Shown in pieces: positions 50,401-58,242 of a DNA stretch of 64,000 nucleotides. The stretch comes from Rallus limicola (taxonomy: Eukaryota > Chordata > Aves > Gruiformes > Rallidae), in assembly GCA_022605955.1 (NCBI GenBank), contig JAKCOZ010000311.1, positions 62,001-126,000 of the forward strand, read 5' to 3'. A program made the translations under genes and the position numbers. How positions within the stretch are numbered: the stretch's first letter is position 1; each line of letters starts with the position of its first letter. A model generated the notes under the pieces. The model made no database searches. It saw only the letters and a list, made by a program, of their open reading frames with translations, and had not been told where the DNA came from.

Positions 50401-53400
50401 GGCCTCACAGAGATGCTCCTCCCTGGCATCACAGCACCCTGCCACCCTTGGCCCGGCTGGCACTGGTGCTGCTGTGCTCACACAGCCGGTTCCTTCTGCC
50501 CACGCAGAGCCGTGTCCCTGCCTCTCCCAGCTCCACATCCCTGCCTCTCCCGGCTCCACATCCCTGCCTCTCCCAGCTCCACATCCCTGCCTCTCCCGGC
50601 TCCACATCCCTGCCTCTCCCAGCTCCTTGTCCCTGCCTCTCCCAGCCCCAGGAGAAGCGGGCAAGCCCTGGTATTTTTATTACTGGCCCGTCGCTGCCAA
50701 GCGCTTGCGTCAGTGGCCCGGAGGAGGCTGCGCTCTCCTTTATGGAGCGTGGGGAAGATAAGATTGGGCCGCTGAGCCTTCAGAGGATGCTGCCAAACTT
50801 CAGGGGATTGATGGAGCATCTTCCCGGCATCCCTGGGTGTCTGTGTGTCACCAGCTCTTCCCAGCAGCGCCGGGAGGTCACCACCAGACACGGGTTTTCC
50901 AGGCAGCAGCCTGAGCCCCTTTCCTAAGATTTCAGCATGGGCAGGATGAGCTGGGGCAGCGTGTGGGAAGCAGCTGTCCTGCACCCACAGGTCTTTATTC
51001 GGCAGAGGAGGGGATCAAGGAAGCGTCACCCTCAGCACGAGTGACCAGCTACAGCCAGTCCATCTCCTTAGTGCCCAGTGCCACGGTGTCAGTGGCATTG
51101 CCAGCAACTGTGGTGACAAGCAGAGACGTCAGGGAGCTGCTGAGCTCCCAGGAGCTGCCTCTGCTGGGCAGGGAGACGCTCGGGCCTTTGCCGAGGTCTC
51201 TGAAGTTTGCCAGAGCGGCACTGTGGTTATTCAGCCTGCAAGGAACGTCAGCGGCCTCCGAGCCTCCTCCTGAGCTGTCCCCTCCTTGCTGCCAGCGGGA
51301 CAGAGCCACCCCCTGGCACGGAAGCAGCTCTGGTGTGTTTAGAGCTGTGATCAAAGTGCTCCGTGCCGAGAGATAACCTCTGGCAGGATGGACCCTGCCC
51401 CGGCTCCGGGGAGCGACGCCACGCGGTTGCATCCAGACGTGGGGCTCGTGGTGGCTGCTGGGGGAAGGCAGAACCAGGGGCACGAGGGCAGCCCCATTCC
51501 CTGGGCAGCCCTGTCTTCAGAAAGCCCTGGCAAAGTGTTCCAAAGGGAATTAAGTTGGGCCAGGTGGTCGTTGGAGGTTCCTTATGGCTGAAACCCTTTC
51601 CCTTTCCCTTTCCCTTTCCCTTTCCCTTTCCCTTTCCCTTTTTCCTTTCCCTTTCCCTTTCCCTTTCCCTTTCCCTTTCCCTTTTCCTTCCCTTCCCTTC
51701 CTTTTCCCACTGCAGCAGGCTGGCAGTGGCACCCCGAGCAGAGCCCCCAGCACCCTGACCGCAGCAGCCAGCCACACCATGTCCCCACGGACACAGCTCC
51801 CTCTCTCAAGGAGCAGGTGCCCCTTCGCTGCAAGGCCGAGCCCCTGGGGTTAAATCCAGAGGGACAGGGTCGGACAGCGTCTCCTGGGCAGCCTCGGGCA
51901 AGCTCCATTGCTGGATAAACCACCCCAGCGCCCCAGAGCTCATCCTTGCTGCTCTTCACCAACACATCGCCCCTTCCTCCTCCTCGCCCCTGCCACCTCA
52001 CTGAGTCAACCCGCAGCCAAACCCGACAGGACACCCCCACGGCCCTTGTCAGCCCCTGGGTCCTCCCCAGCCTGCGCCACGCCGCCGCTGCCACCAGCGC
52101 TGCCGCCCTTCGCTGCGCACCCTCCCAGCCCCCCGCACCGCGCCGCAGAGCCCACCCCACGCCCAGGGCGAGCCGAGGGGGCAGGAGCGGAGGGAACGGG
52201 GAGCACTTACTTCTCGTAGTCGTGCTTGCAGTAGAGCTGCCGGTTGCGGCAGTAGCAGGTCCCCGAGAGCGGCTGCAGGCACACGGCGCACTTGACGCAG
52301 CCCTCGTGCCACGAGCGCTCGTTGACACGCAGCAGGAACCGGTCTGAGATGGGGGTGTCGCAGCCCGCACACACCTCCCGCATCTTGGGGTCCGAACCTG
52401 GGCAGCAGGGAGGAGACAGCGTCAGGTTTCCTGTGCTGGGGGAGCTGTGTCCTGCCCGTCTGTGGTGGGTTATTTTTTGGGGGGGGTGAGGGGAGAGTGG
52501 TGCATGTGCTTGACCTCACAAAACCTGCAGCCTACTGTCACTTCTCGCTTTGTTTCTGTGTGAAGCCGTGTGGTGCTGGGGGTAGGAGAGGGAGAAGGGA
52601 TGCTCAGCCAGGAGCCAGTTCTGACCTTGAACATAAACCTCAGCGGTGGCTCAGTGAAAGCTCCAGGCTCTGGGGTTCTCGTCGAGGGGAACCCCCAAGC
52701 CCACAGCTCCGTGGGGAGCGCGCGTGTGGAAACGGGACAGCAGAGTCAGGCGGGTCTCGATGGGTGGTGGTGGGTGCTGAGCTCGTTGGGAGCCTCAGGT
52801 CTGCTCAGAGGACAGAGCTGGCTCTGAATTTTGTCCGTTTTCCCCCCAGATTTGGTGCTAAAGCCACTTAAAAAGGCTCTGGAGCTTTGGGATTATGTTT
52901 TTCCCTCCTTGGTGTTATCAACATGTAAATCTGTGGCTGCTCTTCAAAGGCTTCGTCACGGTAACTCCAGGGGAAAGGAGTGAGTAATAAATGCACTATC
53001 TGGTGTGTCGGATCTGGGCTCAGGCTGAGCCAGGCAGCGGCACCCTCTCCGATGTCCACAGCCCCGCCGAGTCCATGGGGTTTATGAGCCCTTATCTCTG
53101 TCCTCTCCAGCTTCCCAGTGCTTTTATCCTCCTCTAAGCCTGTAGATCCTGGGGTCACACCTGCCTGAGCCCCCCAGAAGGGTTAGAAGGATGATGGCAT
53201 CAAGCTTAGGGCTGTTTGAAATGCTGCCCTGGGCAGCCAAGCTCTTCTGCTGCACTTCAGAGGAGCCACGGGCTTGAGGGACCCTTGGGGACACAGAGCC
53301 CAGCTCTGGTTTGGGCACCGTCCCAGGGTTGAGGAGTCAGGAGGGTTTGTGCTGGGGACTTTGTCACCACAGACGAGCAGTGGTGGCACGAGGGACCTTC

Positions 53401-55766
53401 CAGCCAGGGTCTGAGCACCTTTGTACGAGGCTGGGAGACATGGAGGGGCCTCACCCACCCCCATCTCCAGAGAAAGAGGGTTTATTTTGTTTCTCCTTCT
53501 CCAGGGACACGCAGAGACCTTCCCAGCCCCACAGCCCTTCTCCCCCAGGCTCTGGGAAGCAAACCCTTACAGCCCGACCCCGCTGCTCCGCCGATGGAGA
53601 CCCCAGCTGAGACCTTGAGTCAGCATCTCAGCAAGGTGCCTCTCCGGCCCTGTGGGCTCCACAGGTTCGAGCTGGTGGGTGGGTGGAGCGTGGGCTCAGG
53701 GGGAGAAATGTGGGGGGGTGGGGAGGGTTGGGGGGCAGAGAGCACCTGCAGGCAGGGAGCTTCTCAAACACCCTTTTCCTGCCCAGTTTTAGCTACAGAT
53801 GCTCTCCCAAAGTCCTGAACTCATCTGACACCACGGCAAAGGCTCTCTGAGCCTTGCAGGGCGCTGCTGCTGCTACACCAGCACAGGATGGAGTCTTTGT
53901 GGGGAGTGAACCTGGCTAATCTGGGCTCTCTGTGCACCCAAAAATGGGGAGGGGGGAAGGGAGGGAGGGGGTCTCCCCACTGGCATCGCTGCTGGCTGAG
54001 CCTGCGGCACGCCTGGCCGATGCCGGGTGTAGCCGAGGCCCTTGTGCGGCTCCTTCTTTAAGCTCTGGGACCTGGAAATTGGGTGGGAGCATCAGGCTGG
54101 AGGGGACCAGACCCCCAGAGCTCTCCTGAGGGTTGAGACCCAGCAGAGCAGGAGTGGAAATGAGGATTTTAGCCCAAGATGAGTGTCTGCCCCGCTGCCG
54201 GCGGTGCCGGAGCAGCAGCACCGGAGCTGTCAGGGTGCAGTGCTGGAGCGCCGGGAATGGGCTCCCGGTGACTTAGTCTGAGGCTGGAATTGCCAGGGAG
54301 CTCTGGGAATGCAGGAGCCGTCTGACAGGGACAGTCACAGAACTTCACCCCGGGGGATGCCTGACCCTCCCTCTCCTCTGGCCAGCGAGCGGGAGGATGC
54401 TGGGCAGTCGGGGTGGTGGGAGGCAGCCGAATCCTGGCTGCTGCCTGCCCGTGGGGTGACTCAGGAGGTGCAGGCAGGGCCCAGGGCAGGGGGACAGCCT
54501 GAAGCAGGGGGACAGCCTGGAGCAGGGGGATGGCGTGGAGCAGGGGGACAGCCTGGCACTAAGTCCCACCTCGGTTTTGCCCAGCTCAAGGCCACGGAAC
54601 AGCGATGCTGTAACGGGAGCAAACGATCCCGAGCTCCAGGGGAAGAGGGGATCTGAAAATCCCAGGAAAAACATGGGCCTTCCTGAACCATCCCCCCAGC
54701 CAGCCCAGGGGCAAGAGGGAAACCTGAAAGGAGAAGAGAGGGACCCCCTGTACGCTGCCCTCACCATGGCATAAAAATCCACAGCAACCCAGAGCGAGCC
54801 CGAGCCAGCAGGTCGGGAAGGGACAAGGGACAAGGGGACAAGGTGAACCCCAGCATCACAGGGAAGGGAGGCACCTCAGCCCAGGATTACCCCAAATTAC
54901 CCCCAGCCAGGCCCTCCTGTGTGAACTCCGTGCTGTGGGGCAGATATTCTCACTGTCATTTCAAATCTGGATCAGGAATCAGCTCTCACCCTGGCTGGGG
55001 TGGGGAGATGATGTTTGGGATGGAGAGACGGTTGGGATGATGAGATGATGTTTGGGATGGTGAGATGATGTTTGGGATGGTGAGATGATGCTTGGGATGG
55101 TGAGATGATGCTTGGGATGGCATCCAGGCCCCGCATCCATAGCCCGACCCCATGCCGACTGCTCCCTAAAATCAGCCATGGACCAGGGATGCTCCGAAGG
55201 GGCTTTTCTGGGAGGTCGGGACAGACACGGGACAGACACTCAGGGTGTCCCTGTCCCCCCTGGGCACCGTGCCTTGCCCGGCTCCGGTGCTGTCTGCCGC
55301 TACCGACAAGCCTCTCCCGCAGCGCTGCAGCTGCGTGGGGCTGGCAGGGTGGCATTCAGCAGCGGGCCAGCCCCTCGCCCTGGCTGAGCCAGGGGGTGCT
55401 CCCCTCCCCTGACATCCCAAAAAGCTGCGGGGGGAAGGAATCTCCTGCCCGAGCTGGGAATAAACCCCGCCGAGGAGCGGGAAGCGCCGCTGAGGGCAGA
55501 CGGGATCCCGGGGACGGGGGGGTACCGGGCAGCGGGGACAGGGCCGGCTGGTCCCGCTGCAACTTGCAGACGCACCGAGACCCCCCCAAAGCTGCCCGGG
55601 GAGGATGAGGATGGGGATGGGGAGGAGGATGGGGCAGGCAGCCCGGCTGGGGCGGGGGGCGCGGGCTGAGGGTCTCCCGGTGCGTGGCACCCGCTCCCGG
55701 TGACTCACCGAAGCCCAGGACCGGCGTCGCCTGCTGCAGGCAGGACGGAGCCTCTTCCGTCTTCAT
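35406..55766 (-). CDS. LMX1-type LIM-homeodomain factor, third LMX1 paralogue
   Basis: Eight coding exons join in frame to 386 residues. 5' to 3': 55766-55709, 52397-52211, 37634-37402, 37013-36856, 36774-36697, 36522-36390, 36033-35875 and 35560-35406. LMX1 proteins are nuclear LIM-homeodomain regulators of dorsal limb, roof plate and midbrain dopaminergic development. LIM1 (from about Cys29) and LIM2 (from about Cys88) are complete, and [13 protein letters not shown] is nearly invariant. The homeodomain (about 185-244) reads [33 protein letters not shown]1A/B have MKKLARR. A 9-residue polyglutamine follows (246-254). The C-terminus has [11 protein letters not shown] and [22 protein letters not shown]1-specific. 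LIM1 ([22 protein letters not shown]) and the linker differ from both LMX1A and LMX1B, so I call a separate paralogue and leave the symbol blank. The start is the MKTEE Met, matching KMEE of LMX1A/B. Confidence 0.92.
36482..36510 (-). repeat. CAG/CAA polyglutamine tract in the LMX1-like coding exon
   Basis: Nine glutamine codons (mostly CAG, one CAA) directly follow the homeodomain, at residues 246-254. LMX1A and LMX1B also have a shorter Gln-rich stretch here, so the position is conserved and the length may vary. Confidence 0.9.
37990..38135. promoter_or_regulatory. Candidate enhancer in LMX1-like intron, close to LIM2 exon
   Basis: ATCTAAACAAATGTGAG, CTGACAGCTTCTATTTAGCC (MEIS/TGIF-type CTGACAG) and AATAGGGATTAATTAGGCTG (Otx/Pitx- and homeodomain-type) lie within 140 bp of AT-rich DNA. 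Function is inferred. Confidence 0.35.
39785..39995. promoter_or_regulatory. Candidate enhancer in LMX1-like intron
   Basis: TTTGTGCTAATTGAAGAAAA, CATAAACACGGTGTCAGC (forkhead-type TAAACA), ACAAAATTAAAATTCTC and TTTTAATATTGCCTGAATCC cluster here. The base composition differs sharply from the GC-rich flanks. Confidence 0.35.
42535..42685. repeat. CACCACCACAGAGCA minisatellite
   Basis: Irregular tandem copies of CACCACAGAGCA with extra CAC triplets, about ten units. The purely repetitive open frames here are artefacts. Confidence 0.85.
44340..44435. promoter_or_regulatory. Candidate AT-rich conserved element beside a poly(G) tract
   Basis: TTTATTGCAGATTTAATAAT, GAACATCATTAAACATTC and TTAGAATTATTTAATTAAAT are dense in TAAT and TTTAAT cores. 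The block stops abruptly at the poly(G) run. Confidence 0.35.
44446..44473. repeat. Poly(G) tract of about 28 bases
   Basis: Uninterrupted G run followed by a GA-rich segment. It can form G-quadruplexes and its exact length is probably unreliable. Confidence 0.9.
47110..47255. promoter_or_regulatory. Candidate enhancer in LMX1-like intron
   Basis: CAGTGATTAGAGAGTTAG, TGTTTAATTTCCTGGG, GTGTAATTAACGTCATTAAT and CATCAGACAGG give several TAAT and GATTA cores and a MEIS-like word in 140 bp. Confidence 0.33.
50516..50650. repeat. 23-bp tandem repeat with alternating variants
   Basis: Six copies of CCCTGCCTCTCCCAGCTCCA plus CAT. Copies alternate CCCAGC and CCCGGC for the first four to five units, giving a 46-bp higher-order pair. 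Confidence 0.88.
51594..51705. repeat. (TTTCCC)n hexanucleotide array
   Basis: About 17 units of TTTCCC on the plus strand, with small slips. It reads (GGGAAA)n in the sense of the LMX1-like transcript and lies in the intron about 0.5 kb downstream of the LIM1 exon. Proline/phenylalanine and lysine/glycine frames through it are artefacts. Confidence 0.95.
54480..54562. repeat. Short tandem repeat GGGGGACAGCCTGGAGCA
   Basis: About four imperfect copies of an 18-bp unit in the first LMX1-like coding intron. Confidence 0.75.
55010..55122. repeat. 20-bp tandem repeat TGAGATGATGTTTGGGATGG
   Basis: About five copies with GTTT/GCTT variants, preceded by one diverged copy. Confidence 0.88.
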
Positions 55767-55786
55767 GCCGGCAGCCAGCGCGGGGG

Positions 55787-57110
55787 CTGCGGGGGGAGAG
55801 GAGCGTTAGGGACCCGCACCCGTCACCCCCCCGCTGGCTCGGGGCTGCCCGCTGCCCCTCGGTCGTTTTTTTCCGCCTCCCGAAAGCTCCGGTTTAACGA
55901 ACGGTAACGAAATCGCGGCGGCGGCGGCGCCCACCCGCCCCGCTCCCCCCGCTCCCGGTGGGGTTAAGCCCGACCTTGCCCTCGGCAGCCCCGGAGCCCC
56001 CCCCCGGGGGCTGCGCTGGGAGCCGGGCGGGGGGGGGGAGGATGCGGCCGCCCCCCGCCCCGTCCCGTCCTGCGGGGATACGGCGGCGGCCCGACGGGTC
56101 CTTAACGGTGCCGGTACCGGTCTGTCCGCTCACAGACGGGGCGCGCGTCGCTGTGTGTCCCCCTCCTCACCCCCACACCGCCCTTCCCCGGTACGGGGCA
56201 TCCCCGTCGGTCGAGTTACCGGCACCGCATCCCCTCGCGCCCCGTCTGCGCGCGGGCACTTACCGGGACGATGATACCGGCAGCGGTACCGGCAGCGGTA
56301 CCGGCAGGGAGGGGACGGGAGCGGAGCGGAGCGGGGCGCGACTGTGCGCGGGGCAGAGCGCGCAGCCCCCGCCCGTGTCCGCGCCCGCGCCCGTGAGCGC
56401 CGCCGCCCCCCGCCTCCCCCGGGAGCGCGCCTGGGCCGGGAGCGCGGCGGGGGCCCCATCAAGGCGGGACCCCCCCCCCCCAACCCCGTCCGGATCCCCC
56501 TGTTGCGTCCGTCCCCGTGTGCGCCCCCCCCCCCTCTCGCCCCGCGGGGTGATGCCGGTGGAGCCCGGGGCGCCCAAGAGGCGATACCGACGGCGCCCCC
56601 GGCAGCGGTTGTCGTGACAGAGGCAGCGCTTCTCACGACAGGGGATGTCGCGGGCACGGGGGAGGCTCCGCGGCGTCGGGACCGTCGGGGGGCGGGGGTG
56701 CGGTGGGGAGGCTCGGTGCCGTTAATCCCCCTCCGCTTCGGCACTCACCGCGGGGCTGCCGGGCTCTGTCACGACAGCCGTGTCGCCGACAGGGCAGGCG
56801 GACACTCGTCCTCCCGCCGTCGGGGCGACCGTGGCCCCGTTCAGCTCCGGGAATGGTGGCACCGGGGCGGCGGGGGGACCGGGGCTCTGCCGTGTCGCCA
56901 TCCGCGTCCCTCCCGCGGCTCCGCCAACGCATCTGCCGCGGGCATCGTGCGGGGGGAACCGGGCCCGGGGCTGCCCGGGGCCAACCGGTACCGAGCGGCG
57001 GCACCGGAGCTCCAGGGCGGCCCCGGGGACCGAGCAGGACCTCGGGGCTTCGGCCGGGTGGGTGTCTGGGGGGCTGGGGGAGGCGGGGGTACCGGCTCCC
57101 ACCCGGTCCC
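55787..57110 (-). promoter_or_regulatory. CpG island, promoter and probable non-coding first exon of the LMX1-like gene
   Basis: CpG-dense sequence covers about 55870-57080. A minus-strand donor GTAAGTG at 56263 (exon side 56264) and an acceptor CCCCCCGCAG just upstream of 55786 suggest a non-coding exon of about 56264-56345 spliced to the ATG exon. There is no in-frame ATG in that candidate exon. A short GGTACCGGCAGC-type repeat occurs at 56276-56305. Confidence 0.5.
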
Positions 57111-57119
57111 TGCAGTGCA

Positions 57120-57565
57120 TCCCCCCACCCAGCACACACACCCCCTGTGGCACACGCGTGTGCACCCTGCACCCTGCACATCACACGTGCCCCACACCTG
57201 GCACACGCGTGTGCACCCTGCACCCAGCACATCACACGCTTGCCCCACACGTGGCACACGCGTGTGCACCCTGCACATCACACGTGCCCCACACATGTGC
57301 ACACCCAGCACATCACACGTGCCCCACACCTGGCACACGCGTGTGCACCCTGCACCCTGCACATCACACGTGCCCCACACATGTGCACACCCTGCACATC
57401 ACACATGCCCCACACGTGGCACACGCGTGTGCACACCCTGCACATCACACGTGCCCCACACGTGGCACACGCGTGTGCACACCCTGCACATCACACGTGC
57501 CCCACACGTGGCACACGCGTGTGCACACCCTGCACATCACACGTGCCCCACACGTGCCCCACACG
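57120..57565. repeat. 46-bp minisatellite with alternating purine-pyrimidine cores
   Basis: Later copies are spaced exactly 46 bp (the ACACGCGTGT word at 57421, 57467 and 57513). Earlier copies vary through extra CCTGCAC units. Each unit holds the palindrome CACACGCGTGTG and E-box cores CACGTG. It lies between the LMX1-like promoter and the lectin gene. Open frames up to about 420 codons through it and the CpG island are artefacts. Confidence 0.92.
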
Positions 57566-57957
57566 ACGCCGGCGCTGGGCAATACGTGGGGTGAGCGCTG
57601 TGACCCGGCTCCTGTCTGAGACCAGTATGGGAGCTGGGGGTTTCCCAGTCTGGCCCAAACCGGGGTTTTTCTGGTGAGAAGCTGGGGAGTGGGAGGGAGC
57701 TCCAGAGCCCAGGGACCCCTCGGTGCCAGGGGAGGTGCCGCAGGACTGACTCACCACCGGCCTCGGGTGGTTCTGTCAGGTGGCATCTGGCAGAAAAAGG
57801 GAAAGTTGGGGCAATGATGGGATTTTTTCCCTCAGCAGGAAAAGCCAACTTCATTTCCACCCCTGGGGGTCCATCCAAACCCCCCTCCCTGGAGATGCCC
57901 CTGCCCTGGCAGCGAATCCCATCTCGGGCTCGTTTGTGCCCAGCCTGTGGCCCTGCT

Positions 57958-57982
57958 CACCCCCCCCCCCCCCCCCCCCCCA
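57958..57982. repeat. Poly(C) tract
   Basis: Run of over 20 C in the intergenic gap, about 60 bp beyond the lectin polyadenylation signal. Length may be uncertain. Confidence 0.85.
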
Positions 57983-58038
57983 GCTGCTCCACACACCTAG
58001 AAACGGAGCAGCCTCGTTAACCAGAGCAATAATCGTCC

Positions 58039-58044
58039 TTTATT
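58039..58044 (-). terminator. Lectin gene polyadenylation signal
   Basis: TTTATT on the plus strand gives AATAAA on the minus strand, about 200 bp downstream of the lectin stop codon. Confidence 0.7.
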
Positions 58045-58242
58045 AGGCTGAGCTCCCCACGGATTCCTGCCTGTATTGCTTAGGACCATCAGAATCCATC
58101 CCTGCTCCTCCTCGGGTAGGAAAAGCCGGGAGGAAGAGCAGGGAGGAAGAGGGGGGAGCGAGCACTGGGCTGGTATAAATTAGGAAGGAGAAGGGACCGT
58201 TTTGGGTGCCGGGTGGGGGTGCCGCCCGTGCCCTGGCGCTGC

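Larger units (their letters stand above)
37635..52210 (-). other. 14.6-kb intron between the LIM1 and LIM2 exons
   Basis: This is the largest intron in a compact region. I found no nested gene. It has minisatellites and simple repeats, listed separately, and a series of AT-rich blocks with TAAT cores at about 37990-38130, 39785-39990, 42820-42900, 44110-44240, 44340-44435, 45400-45465, 46955-47000, 47110-47255 and 49640-49780. A (CAGA)n run lies at about 47866-47888. Confidence 0.65.
52398..55708 (-). other. 3.3-kb intron after the first coding exon of the LMX1-like gene
   Basis: No exon was recognised between the LIM1 exon and the first coding exon. It holds an 18-bp GGGGGACAGCCTGGAGCA repeat near 54485-54560 and a 20-bp repeat at about 55015-55122. 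The remainder is GC-rich unique DNA. Confidence 0.65.

Noticed and set aside
50166..50984. Open frames of 168-253 codons on both strands in the LMX1-like intron.
   Set aside because: The coding potential depends on the 23-bp repeat. No introns or homologous motifs were recognised.
56344..57677. Plus-strand open frames of 280-416 codons with HTCPTRGTRVCTP repeats.
   Set aside because: They run through the CpG island and then the 46-bp minisatellite. No start context, splice pattern or family similarity was seen.
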